5,776 nucleotides of DNA from Oscillospiraceae bacterium (GCA_018055565.1 JAGPHI010000080.1:1-5776); one strand, 5' to 3'; counted from the stretch's first letter, positions 1-5,587 are shown. The notes: generated by a model from the letters alone, not told the origin. Numbers and translations: made by a program.

Positions 1-445
1 ATGCGTCATACTGCGCGGCAGGCACACGCAGTGTGTATGCGGCGTGGCGCAGCTTTTCGCCCGCGTAGGTATCGTTTGTGAGATTAGACATTTCCACATA
101 GCCGTTTGCGGTGGCAACAGCCTGCAAAATTGCCGCGCTTGCGGCATCAAAATCGGTGCTTTCCATCGTTAAATCGGCATTTTTTACAAGCATCCGCGCA
201 GGGCGCAGCATGTCGTCTGGCAAAACTTTGTCGGCCGACTGCCCGCTGGGGCTTTGCATGGGCGGCATCACACCGGCCGTAACGGTATTGGCTTCGCCAT
301 AAACGCCGCCATCACCCTTCATCTCCATTGCCGGGGCGCTATTAACCGCGTATGTATCCGCCTGCCTTGCCGATTTAGCCCCGCAGGAAGTAAAGATTGC
401 CGACGCCATCGCAAGCGCCAACAGTGCACTGCATAGTTTTGTCAT
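1..445 (-). CDS. DUF4349-type lipoprotein, N-terminal part (runs off window)
   Basis: The 148 visible residues are the N-terminus of an exported protein, and the C-terminal part lies beyond position 1. Residues 1-20 form a signal peptide: Lys3, then a hydrophobic stretch SALLALAMASAIF. It ends in FTS-Cys21, a slightly imperfect lipobox, so the mature protein is probably lipid-anchored outside the membrane. Residues 22-80 are a low-complexity linker rich in Ala, Gly, Met and Pro. From about residue 84 the pattern RMLVKNADLTMES, then ATANGYVEMSN, then YTLRVPAAQYD matches my recollection of DUF4349 (start strand, 'GGYV', 'lRVPa..fd'). Members are often predicted lipoproteins with a later coiled coil and a C-terminal membrane helix, neither visible here. 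No biochemical function is known to me. The ATG at 445 is preceded by AAAGGA with 9 nt spacing. The gene is divergent from the ABC exporter genes, and a functional link is unproven. Confidence 0.85.
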   Translation of the reverse strand, partial: MTKLCSALLALAMASAIFTSCGAKSARQADTYAVNSAPAMEMKGDGGVYGEANTVTAGVMPPMQSPSGQSADKVLPDDMLRPARMLVKNADLTMESTDFDAASAAILQAVATANGYVEMSNLTNDTYAGEKLRHAAYTLRVPAAQYDA

Positions 446-556
446 GATAACCGTTCCTTTCTATCATAAAAATGCCCTCTTATCACCTATACATATCAAA
501 CAGGGAAAATATTGCAAAGCGCATGCCAAAATATTGTAAAATTGTTTTTGAATATC

Positions 557-584
557 TTGACAGCGGCGCGCATTGTGCTATAAT
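557..584 (+). promoter_or_regulatory. Sigma-A type promoter for the ABC exporter genes
   Basis: A perfect -35 TTGACA (557-562) and a perfect -10 TATAAT (579-584) are separated by 16 bp. A TGC directly before the -10 makes it an extended -10. Transcription should start near 591, giving a leader of about 60 nt before the ATPase start at 652. With both hexamers perfect, the promoter should be strong unless repressed, so the dyads just downstream are possible control sites. Confidence 0.85.
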
Positions 585-588
585 ACAG

Positions 589-620
589 TTAGACTAATAT
601 CTAATTGTTAAACTATTAAC
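589..620 (+). promoter_or_regulatory. Two adjacent inverted repeats at the ABC transcription start (possible operator)
   Basis: TTAGA (589-593) and TCTAA (600-604) form an inverted repeat with a 6-bp spacer. GTTAA (607-611) and TTAAC (616-620) form a second with a 4-bp spacer. Both lie between the -10 and the ribosome site, where a repressor would block initiation or early elongation. AT-rich dyads arise by chance quite often, and no regulator gene lies beside this operon in the window. The first dyad contains TTAG/CTAA half-sites like those of the feoA palindrome, but with 8 instead of 6 bp between them, so DtxR binding is only a weak possibility. Confidence 0.3.
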
Positions 621-651
621 ATGTTTTCCCAAGAAAGGAACGGAATGTACT

Positions 652-1374
652 ATGTTGCAAATTAATCATCTTACCAAAACCTATGCAAGCGGCAAAAAGG
701 CCGTGGACGATTTATCCATCACGGTAAATGCGGGCGAAATTTACGGATTTATCGGGCATAACGGTGCCGGCAAAACCACTACGCTGCGCTCTGTTGCAGG
801 GATTTTGGATTTTGACGGCGGCGAAATTTATATTGACGGGCACTCCATTAATAAGGAGCCTGTGGCCGCGAAAAGCATTATGGCGTTTTTGCCCGATAAC
901 CCTGATTTGTATGATTTTATGTCGGGCATTAAATATCTGAATTTTATTGCGGATATCTACAATATTGAAAAAGCAGAGCGCGAGGCGCGCATCAAGCAGT
1001 ATGCCGATATTTTTGCATTAACCGGCGCGCTTGGCAGCCCCATTGGCGGCTATAGCCACGGCATGAAGCAAAAGCTGGCGCTGATTTCGGCGTTTATCCG
1101 AAAGCCCAAGCTTTTGATTTTGGATGAGCCCTTTGTGGGGCTGGACCCTTCTGCCGCATTTGCCATGAAGCAGCTTTTGCGGGAACTGTGCAATGAGGGC
1201 GGCGCTGTGTTTTTCTCTACACACGTGTTGGAGGTGGCCGAAAAGCTGTGCGACCGCATTGCGATTATCAAAGACGGGCATCTTGTAGAAAGCGGAAGCA
1301 CGGCCGACATCGTGGGCAAATCTAGCCTTGAGCATGTGTTCTTGGAGCTTGCGGAAGATAGCGCCGTAAAGTAG
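652..1374 (+). CDS. ABC-2 type exporter ATP-binding protein
   Basis: This 240-residue cytoplasmic ATPase should power the membrane protein encoded next. All nucleotide-binding motifs are present in order: Walker A GHNGAGKT (35-42), signature YSHGMKQK (134-141, in place of LSGGQ), Walker B LLILDEP (154-160), D-loop GLDP (163-166) and the switch His191 in STH. The Q-loop glutamine is replaced by Asp82 in FLPDNPDLYDFM. This resembles the 'YLPE.p.LY' form I associate with ABC-2 type exporter ATPases. Length is normal for the family, with no fused membrane domain. The start is the ATG at 652, with AAAGGA at 634-639, a rather long 12-nt spacing. The ATG at 645 is out of frame and stops after six codons. 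The substrate cannot be read from the sequence. Efflux of peptides, lipids or drugs is typical of such two-gene systems. Confidence 0.93.
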   Translation: MLQINHLTKTYASGKKAVDDLSITVNAGEIYGFIGHNGAGKTTTLRSVAGILDFDGGEIYIDGHSINKEPVAAKSIMAFLPDNPDLYDFMSGIKYLNFIADIYNIEKAEREARIKQYADIFALTGALGSPIGGYSHGMKQKLALISAFIRKPKLLILDEPFVGLDPSAAFAMKQLLRELCNEGGAVFFSTHVLEVAEKLCDRIAIIKDGHLVESGSTADIVGKSSLEHVFLELAEDSAVK

Positions 1375-1418
1375 ATTGGCTTTACAAGCCGCAACACGGC
1401 ACGGCTGCTGCATTTTGG

Positions 1419-1438
1419 GGCACAATGTGCCGCGTTTT
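1419..1438 (+). terminator. Weak hairpin with short T run after the ATPase gene
   Basis: GGCAC (1419-1423) pairs with GTGCC (1427-1431) around an AAT loop. GC and then TTTT (1435-1438) follow. The stem has only five pairs and the T run is short, so at best it causes partial termination. It could lower permease expression relative to the ATPase, or be meaningless. Confidence 0.2.
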
Positions 1439-1515
1439 AGGCGCAAAAACTATCGTGTTTTAGTTGCATAAGCCATCCCCTTCGGGGTGCAAACGCTACC
1501 GCGTTTTTAACTGCA
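1429..1515 (+). repeat. Degenerate direct repeat in the ATPase-permease gap
   Basis: The gap between the two exporter genes (1375-1561) holds no convincing ORF. It has two related segments: TATCGTGTTTTAGTTGCAT at 1451-1469 and a near copy beginning TACCGCGTTTTT at 1497-1515. A shorter echo, GCCGCGTTTTAGGCGCA, starts near 1429. A small CCCC-TTC-GGGG hairpin lies between the two main copies. The copies differ by several substitutions and one indel, so this may be decayed repeat DNA rather than a regulatory array. Confidence 0.3.
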
Positions 1516-1561
1516 TGGTGCTGCGTTTCCCCTGTTTGAATGTAAATAAAGGAATGATTAT

Positions 1562-3160
1562 ATGATGCGTAAATATTGGGCGCTTGTCCGCGTGAACTTT
1601 CGCGGGTTAATCGCAAATTTTGCCGGAAGCAACAATACCGGTAAAAAACGCGCTGCCACTGGCATTGGCGCGCTTTGCTTAATGGCGTTTTTGGGGCTGT
1701 ATCTTTCGTGTGTGTACAGCATAATGCTGGGCTCGATGCTGCGCGATAGCGGCATGATTGCGCTGATGCCGGTTATTATGGCGCTGGCCACCACGATGAT
1801 GTCGATGCTGTTTACGGCGTTTGCCGCAACCGGCATTGTGTTTGGCAATAAAGACAGCGATTTGATGCTGTCGCTGCCGCTTTCGGCTTTTGCAGTGATG
1901 CTGTCGAAAATTATGGCGCTGTATCTAGAAAATTTGTTTTTTAGCATTTTTATGATGCTGCCCGCGGGCGTTGCGTATTTGGTAATGGGGGGCGAAGGCG
2001 GCGTGGGCTTTGTGCTGCGCTATCTTTTGTGCAATATCTTTTTGCCGATTTTGCCCACGTTTTTTTCGCTGATTATCGGCTTTATCCTCAGCTTTGTGCA
2101 AGCAAAGTTTGGGCGGCACGCATTGGTGCAAAACATATTGTATCTTGTGTTTTTTGCGCTGATTATGGTGTTTTCGCTGCGGCTGAACACTATGGCGGCC
2201 TCGCTTTTGCAAAACGCACCGATGATTTGGAATGTGTTTTCCACGTGGCTTTTCCCGCTGGGGCTGTTTCGTGATGCAATTTACGGCAACTATGCGGCCA
2301 TGCTGGGCTTTATCGCGCTGATGTGCGCGCCGTTTATCGCCGTGGTATACCTGTTTAGCACGCGTTATAAAAAGATGCTGACCATTTTATCCTCTACCAA
2401 AACGCGCAATGATTACCGAATGACCGATTTGAAAACCTCGGGCCAGCTGTCTGCGCTTTTACGCAAGGAATTTGGGCGCTATTTTGGCACGCCCATTTAC
2501 GTGTTTAACACTGGCATCGGCGTGGTGATGGCGCTTGGCGCGGCGGGGTTTGCCGTTTTTAAAAAGGCCGATGTTGCCATGCTGCTTGTGCAGCTGGAGG
2601 GCGCGGGCATGTCCGGCGTGCTGATGCTGCTTGTTTTGGCGGCATCGTTTATGTGCGTGATGACTTGCTCGGCCTGCGTGTCTATCAGCCTTGAGGGCAA
2701 AACCCTATGGATTTTAAAAGAAGCGCCCATTGCCACCAAAACAATTTTATTGGCCAAAGCCAGCGTGAATATCGCACTGATTTGGACAATTGCGTTTGTG
2801 GCTGCGCCACTTTGCTGGTACGCCTTTTCCCTGCCGCTTTTGCAAGGGCTTGCGCTGGTTTTCCTTTGCTTCGCGTTTGGGCCGTTTGTGGCATTTAGCG
2901 GGCTTTTAATTAATCTGTTTTTTCCAAAAATGGATGCCGCCAACGACACGCTTGTGGTAAAACAATCTACAGCGGCGCTGCTGGGCGTGTTTGGCGGGTT
3001 TGGCGCAATGGGCATTGGCGCGCTTTTATATTGGCTTTTGTCCGATTATGTGTCGGATGTGGCTTTTGTTTTTGCAAGCGCGCTGGTTTTACTATTGTGC
3101 AGCTGGGTATTATGGGTGTTTACAAAAAAACGCGGCGAAAAAATGCTGCAACAGCTTTAA
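1562..3160 (+). CDS. ABC-2 type exporter permease, probably 12 membrane helices
   Basis: This 532-residue membrane protein is very likely the channel partner of the upstream ATPase. Hydrophobic stretches suggest about twelve helices, near residues 34-56, 66-92, 116-142, 150-178, 188-206, 246-266, 312-332, 350-375, 396-420, 424-452, 470-492 and 498-520. A hydrophilic cytoplasmic region at 267-310 (RYKKMLTILSSTKTRNDYR onward) separates two six-helix halves. Each half carries a similar element after its second helix: LMLSLPLSAFAVMLSKIMAL (101-120) and LWILKEAPIATKTILLAKAS (382-401), so the protein looks internally duplicated. This resembles the long, full-length putative ABC exporter permeases of Firmicutes (Pfam ABC_tran_2-like, from memory). 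If so, one chain would act with two ATPase subunits. The start is ATG 1562 with AAAGGA 8 nt upstream; the adjacent in-frame ATG at 1565 is possible. No promoter is evident in the 187-bp gap, so co-transcription with the ATPase is likely. Confidence 0.85.
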   Translation: MMRKYWALVRVNFRGLIANFAGSNNTGKKRAATGIGALCLMAFLGLYLSCVYSIMLGSMLRDSGMIALMPVIMALATTMMSMLFTAFAATGIVFGNKDSDLMLSLPLSAFAVMLSKIMALYLENLFFSIFMMLPAGVAYLVMGGEGGVGFVLRYLLCNIFLPILPTFFSLIIGFILSFVQAKFGRHALVQNILYLVFFALIMVFSLRLNTMAASLLQNAPMIWNVFSTWLFPLGLFRDAIYGNYAAMLGFIALMCAPFIAVVYLFSTRYKKMLTILSSTKTRNDYRMTDLKTSGQLSALLRKEFGRYFGTPIYVFNTGIGVVMALGAAGFAVFKKADVAMLLVQLEGAGMSGVLMLLVLAASFMCVMTCSACVSISLEGKTLWILKEAPIATKTILLAKASVNIALIWTIAFVAAPLCWYAFSLPLLQGLALVFLCFAFGPFVAFSGLLINLFFPKMDAANDTLVVKQSTAALLGVFGGFGAMGIGALLYWLLSDYVSDVAFVFASALVLLLCSWVLWVFTKKRGEKMLQQL

Positions 3161-3180
3161 GCGCATAGGAGGCGGCATTG

Positions 3181-3432
3181 ATGACGAACACTGCGCAAAC
3201 AAAATGCGCGGCTACAAAGGCGCTGTATGCGCAATTAAAAGCGATTACCGAGCAATCGATTGGCAGCAGCAAAGCAAAAACAGGCAAAATAAATAAACAT
3301 AACAAACCAAAACAAAGCAGGCAAAACGAAATAGGCGGCCTTGCGCACGATGCGCAAGGCCGCCTATTTATTGAATATAGTATTTACCGCTTTACAGCGA
3401 GTGATTGCGATGCTTGTCCAAAATGGTTTTAA
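3181..3432 (+). CDS. Doubtful small ORF with a strong ribosome site, 83 aa
   Basis: AGGAGG (3167-3172) lies 8 nt before the ATG at 3181, the best ribosome site in the exporter cluster, 20 bp after the permease stop. The predicted product is basic, with the Lys/Gln-rich stretch KAKTGKINKHNKPKQSRQNE, and I recognise no family. The reading frame then runs through the 19-bp-stem terminator (3329-3369) and ends antisense to the 3' end of the prs-like gene. A genuine gene would normally stop before the terminator. The +1-type shifted frame does stop at about 3294-3296. Options are a short gene whose original stop was lost by a frameshift, a decayed remnant, or a chance ORF behind a relict ribosome site. 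A TTG start at 3178 is also possible but too close to the AGGAGG. Confidence 0.25.
   Translation: MTNTAQTKCAATKALYAQLKAITEQSIGSSKAKTGKINKHNKPKQSRQNEIGGLAHDAQGRLFIEYSIYRFTASDCDACPKWF
3329..3369. terminator. Bidirectional intrinsic terminator between convergent genes
   Basis: A 19-bp perfect stem (3329-3347 with 3351-3369) closes on a CGA triloop. Its core is GGCGGCCTTGCGCA and its ends are A/T pairs. On the plus strand the stem runs into TATTTATT. On the minus strand it runs into TATTTCGTTTTG. It lies 23 bp beyond the prs-like stop and 168 bp beyond the permease stop, so it can serve both convergent transcripts. Confidence 0.9.
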
Positions 3433-4549
3433 TTTTTTCGTGGGGATCGATAATGGCCGATACCGACATGTCGTGATTGAGCGCGGCGATAAAATAAGCA
3501 ATGTATTTCGACACGTCCACTTCGTGAAACCATTCGCGCGAGAGCAGCTCTGGTGTGCGATAGGTTAAATTGGTGCCGAAAACGCCTGCGATAATACCGT
3601 CGGAATATGCCTTGTCAAATTCTTCAAGGCCGTTTGTAAAGATGGCATACGTGGCATTGGCAAAAATGCGGCGCGCGCCCTTGTCTTTTAGGTTATACGC
3701 GATATCCAGCATGGATTCGCCCGACGAGATGATATCGTCTGCGATAAAGATATCCTTGTCCTTTACGCTTTCGCCCAAATACTCGTGCGCCACAATGGGG
3801 TTGCGCCCATTGACAATGCGCGAATAATCGCGGCGCTTATAGTACATGCCGAGGTTCACGCCCAGCACGCTTGCGTAATACATATTGCGGTTCATGGCGC
3901 CTTCGTCGGGCGAGACAACCATGAAATGGTCGGTGTCTAGCTCTAAATCCGGCAAGGCATATAGCATGGTTTTCAGCACTTGATAGGTGGGCATCACATT
4001 GTCAAAGCCCATGAGAGGCACAGCGTTTTGCATGCGTGGGTCATGCGCGTCAAAGGTGACAATGTTGGACACGCCCATTGCTTGCAGCTCTTGCAAGGCC
4101 ACAGCGCAGTCCAAGCTTTCGCGGTAGCTGCGGCGATGCTGGCGGCTGCCGTATAAAATGGGCATAATCACATTAATGCGATGCGCTTTGCCGCTGGCCG
4201 CTTGAATTAGGCGTTTCAGGTTTTGGAAATGGTCATCGGGCGACATTAAATTGTCGTGCCCAAAGATTTTATAGCCCTCGCTGTAATTGCCAACGTCGAT
4301 AACGATGTATAAATCATCGCCACGCACGGTGGAACGGATAATGCCCTTGCCATCGCCAGAAGAAAAACGCGGGCACTCGCTTTCTACCACATATGTGGGG
4401 CGCACAGAGCCTGTTTCCTTTGCCCAGCGCACCAAATGCGCGTCAATTTTACTGGCCAGCTCTCTTGCGCCGGGCGCTGCAATAACGCCAAGCTCCGCCA
4501 CGCTTTCCTCTTGCTTGAAAAAGTCTTTTGCACTTGTACTTTGTGCCAT
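3392..4549 (-). CDS. prs: Ribose-phosphate pyrophosphokinase (PRPP synthetase), long divergent form
   Basis: PRPP synthetase transfers pyrophosphate from ATP to ribose 5-phosphate, feeding purine, pyrimidine, NAD, His and Trp synthesis in the cytoplasm. The 385-residue product aligns along its length with Prs: VRG near 75-77, DNLM (99-102), the ATP-loop equivalent LYGSRQHRRS (132-141; classic form YARQDRK), FDAHD (166-170, classic DLHA with a Mg-binding His), VVSPDEGAMNR (211-221; classic VVSPDHGG), and the catalytic KRR (238-240). The PRPP/ribose-phosphate loop is ADDIISSGES (270-279) instead of VDDMIDTAGT, keeping the two Asp but losing the DT.GT core. It is about 70 residues longer than usual Prs, with extra sequence near residues 40-65 and at the C-terminus. 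I chose ATG 4549. TTG 4555 is two codons longer and better spaced from GGGAG (4563-4567, 7 nt versus 13), so it remains open. Family assignment is firm; full activity is inferred. Confidence 0.88.
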   Translation of the reverse strand: MAQSTSAKDFFKQEESVAELGVIAAPGARELASKIDAHLVRWAKETGSVRPTYVVESECPRFSSGDGKGIIRSTVRGDDLYIVIDVGNYSEGYKIFGHDNLMSPDDHFQNLKRLIQAASGKAHRINVIMPILYGSRQHRRSYRESLDCAVALQELQAMGVSNIVTFDAHDPRMQNAVPLMGFDNVMPTYQVLKTMLYALPDLELDTDHFMVVSPDEGAMNRNMYYASVLGVNLGMYYKRRDYSRIVNGRNPIVAHEYLGESVKDKDIFIADDIISSGESMLDIAYNLKDKGARRIFANATYAIFTNGLEEFDKAYSDGIIAGVFGTNLTYRTPELLSREWFHEVDVSKYIAYFIAALNHDMSVSAIIDPHEKIKTILDKHRNHSL

Positions 4550-4667
4550 CCCCAAGACTCAACTCCCACCATGTTTTTTTGTTTTTAGTAATGGATATCG
4601 TTTGATTAAAATGCGGCCAATGAAGGCAGCTGCGCACGCAAATTGCTGATATTTTGCTGTTGCTATT

Positions 4668-4710
4668 ATTGTACCACATTATTGTAAAACTTCCGACAGG
4701 AAAATGTAAA
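4668..4710 (-). promoter_or_regulatory. Candidate promoter(s) of the prs-like gene
   Basis: On the minus strand, TTTACA (4705-4710) and TACAAT (4681-4686) form a -35/-10 pair with an 18-bp spacer. A second TACAAT (4668-4673) preceded by TGG (4674-4676) makes an extended -10 that needs little -35 help. Either start gives a leader of roughly 110-130 nt. Downstream sequence is A-rich before the GGGAG ribosome site, and I saw no riboswitch-like fold. The rest of the 4550-4788 gap is AT-rich. It has no clear terminator for dtxR, only the weak palindrome AAAATGCATTTT. Confidence 0.5.
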
Positions 4711-4788
4711 AAAACCGATTTTCTGTATTTTGCCCACAAAGAATCAGAAAAAATGCATTTTATTATAGGTTTTGTGAAAGAATGAAGG

Positions 4789-5154
4789 CTATGCCTGTTT
4801 TTGCAAAAATTCTTTCACCTTTTGAAAGGTTTCTGCGCTGATATCATGTTCAAACCGGCATGCATCGAGCGCGGCTGTTTCGCGCGATACGCCAAGCGCC
4901 GTTATCAAAAAGCGCGTGAGCACCTCGTGCCGTTCTAAAATGCTTTCGGCCTTTAAGCGCCCCTTTTCGGTAAGCACCAGCTTGCCCCCTTGCGAAAACA
5001 GCAAATATTCTTCTTTTTCCAAAATAGACATGGCGCGCGAAACGCTGGCCTTTGTAACGGCAAGGCGCTGCGCCACATCGATGCTGCGCACCGCGCCGTT
5101 TTCCCTTTGTAAAAGCAGTATGGTTTCTAAATAATTTTCGCCCGATTCCAGCAT
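4789..5154 (-). CDS. DtxR-family iron-dependent repressor, short form without SH3 domain
   Basis: This 121-residue cytoplasmic protein is a metal-activated DNA-binding repressor. Residues 1-65 form the winged helix-turn-helix: recognition helix region RSIDVAQRLAVTKASVSRAM (23-42) and wing FSQGGKLVLTEKG (53-65). The dimerisation and metal domain follows with RHEVLTRFL and LDACRFEHDIS. By alignment with DtxR and MntR from memory, metal ligands are Glu10, His76, Cys99, Glu102 and His103. Cys99 matches the Cys of Fe(II)-responsive DtxR/IdeR, whereas MntR has Glu; position 7 is Asn where MntR has Asp. This favours iron sensing and fits the divergent feoA. It lacks the C-terminal SH3-like domain of full-length DtxR (about 226 aa). 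The start is ATG 5154, with AAAGGAG 8 nt upstream. The reading frame stays open to 5319, but that extension is translated repeat DNA. The likely operator is the palindrome at 5716-5737. Confidence 0.92.
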   Translation of the reverse strand: MLESGENYLETILLLQRENGAVRSIDVAQRLAVTKASVSRAMSILEKEEYLLFSQGGKLVLTEKGRLKAESILERHEVLTRFLITALGVSRETAALDACRFEHDISAETFQKVKEFLQKQA

Positions 5155-5179
5155 GATGCACACTCCTTTAATGATGATT

Positions 5180-5206
5180 GTGAGGGGATTTGATATCGGC
5201 CCGTGG
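5180..5206 (+). repeat. Palindromic repeat unit R1 (degenerate)
   Basis: This decayed copy of the GGGCGGAT-N5-ATCCGCCC family has lost the CG after GGGG, and its right arm reads ATCGGCCC, so the stem no longer pairs well. Its ATTTGATATC and GCCCGTGGAT segments recur exactly 46 bp later in R2, so R1 and R2 look like a tandem duplication. It lies just 26 bp upstream of the dtxR start. Confidence 0.6.
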
Positions 5207-5223
5207 ATAGTGAATGATAACCC

Positions 5224-5249
5224 GTAGGGGCGGATTTGATATCCGCCCG
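5224..5249 (+). repeat. Palindromic repeat unit R2
   Basis: GGGCGGAT (5228-5235) pairs with ATCCGCCC (5241-5248) around loop TTGAT. It is flanked by AACCCGTAG on the left and GTGG on the right, a context shared with R5. It is intact and in plus orientation, and forms the left end of the 145-bp inverted-repeat unit. Confidence 0.85.
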
Positions 5250-5273
5250 TGGATGCATGAAACAAAACGCGCG

Positions 5274-5287
5274 GGCGGATATCCGCC
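5274..5287. repeat. Palindromic repeat unit R3 (loop-less)
   Basis: GGCGGATATCCGCC is a perfect 14-bp palindrome. It looks like the same element with the 5-base loop and one copy of AT removed. Confidence 0.7.
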
Positions 5288-5300
5288 AAAATGATTGGGC

Positions 5301-5342
5301 GGCCTTTGCGCATTTGCAATATGGTGCGCGCGGCCTATTTTT
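5301..5342 (+). terminator. Terminator-like hairpin inside the repeat island
   Basis: GGCC (5301-5304) plus GCGCA (5308-5312) pair with TGCGC (5325-5329) plus GGCC (5332-5335), with a TTT/GC internal loop and a 12-nt apical loop. TATTTTT follows (5336-5342). The sequence GGCGGCCTTTGCGCA resembles the left arm of the strong terminator at 3329-3369, suggesting a degraded relative. Plus-strand transcripts crossing the island could end here. Confidence 0.35.
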
Positions 5343-5368
5343 CGGGCGGATATGGAATCCGCCCCTAC
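5343..5368 (-). repeat. Palindromic repeat unit R4 (inverted)
   Basis: GGGCGGAT (5344-5351) pairs with ATCCGCCC (5357-5364) around ATGGA. The flanking CCCCTAC shows it is in the opposite orientation to R2 and R5. Read on the minus strand it matches R5 at 25 of 26 positions. Confidence 0.85.
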
Positions 5369-5439
5369 ACCACGTGTATAAATATCCAACATTGAATGGT
5401 ATGATGATACATCGCCCTGTAAACGGTGAACGGTAACCC

Positions 5440-5465
5440 GTAGGGGCGGATTCAATATCCGCCCG
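5440..5465 (+). repeat. Palindromic repeat unit R5
   Basis: GGGCGGAT (5444-5451) pairs with ATCCGCCC (5457-5464) around TCAAT. Its left flank, GTGAACGGTAACCC, is close to the GTGAATGATAACCC before R2, so the repeated unit extends beyond the hairpin. GTGG follows, as after R1 and R2. Confidence 0.85.
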
Positions 5466-5472
5466 TGGTAAA

Positions 5473-5526
5473 GGTATAATAACCACTGTGTGGTTATTAT
5501 ACCATATCCGCAGGATATGGTATAAT
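5473..5526. repeat. Two overlapping, mutually exclusive perfect hairpins (A and B)
   Basis: Hairpin A (5473-5503) has a 14-bp stem, GGTATAATAACCAC against GTGGTTATTATACC, with loop TGT. Hairpin B (5496-5526) has a 14-bp stem, ATTATACCATATCC against GGATATGGTATAAT, with loop GCA. They share ATTATACC (5496-5503), which is the end of A's right arm and the start of B's left arm, so only one can form fully at a time. Neither is followed by a T run, so neither is an obvious terminator. Confidence 0.8.
5476..5507 (+). repeat. 32-bp exact direct repeat, copy 1
   Basis: This segment is identical to 5588-5619. It begins ATAATAACCACTGTGTGG and ends ACCATAT, and is itself an 11-bp-stem hairpin with loop TGT plus a tail. 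In copy 1 the stem extends three more base pairs. Confidence 0.9.
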
Positions 5527-5527
5527 T

Positions 5528-5587
5528 GCGCATTGGCCTTTGGCCGGCGCTTTTAAATAAAATGGCCGTGGCATAGCCACATGGCCA
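5528..5587. repeat. Two GC-rich hairpins between the 32-bp repeats
   Basis: At 5528-5550, GCGC and GGCC pair with GGCC and GCGC around TTT, with an ATT/G internal loop, then TTTT follows. At 5563-5587, TGGCC plus GTGGC pair with GCCAC plus GGCCA around ATA, with an AT bulge. With hairpins A and B and the second 32-bp repeat, the stretch 5473-5612 is almost entirely self-complementary. Confidence 0.65.

Larger units (their letters stand above)
5224..5368. mobile_element. MITE-like 145-bp unit with 26-bp terminal inverted repeats
   Basis: The left end (5224-5249) and the reverse complement of the right end (5343-5368) match at 24 of 26 positions, each beginning GTAGGGGCGGATT. Inside lie the R3 palindrome and a terminator-like hairpin. 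No transposase is encoded, so movement would need help in trans, as for REP/BIME or MITE elements. Flanks show no convincing target-site duplication (AACCC on the left, ACCACG on the right). The alternative is two independent repeat insertions in opposite orientation. Confidence 0.45.

Noticed and set aside
111..436. Plus-strand ORFs in the first 440 bases
   Set aside because: They are antisense to the lipoprotein gene, which has a signal peptide, a lipobox, DUF4349-like motifs and a ribosome site.
480..556. Promoter for the minus-strand lipoprotein gene
   Set aside because: Only weak hexamer matches (TTGCAA, TATAGG-like) with poor spacing were found, so I did not call one.
1018..1446. Long antisense ORFs across the ATPase and permease genes
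   Set aside because: They are shadows of well-supported genes, without ribosome sites or recognisable domains.
4550..4661. Purine or PRPP riboswitch in the prs leader
   Set aside because: No conserved riboswitch core or stable multi-stem fold could be seen by eye.
4741..4765. AAAATGCATTTT palindrome as a dtxR terminator
   Set aside because: The stem is AT-only and short, so it is too weak to call.
5155..5319. N-terminal extension of dtxR by 55 residues
   Set aside because: The extension reads through repeat units. ATG 5154 has an AAAGGAG site at 8 nt and gives the normal family N-terminus.
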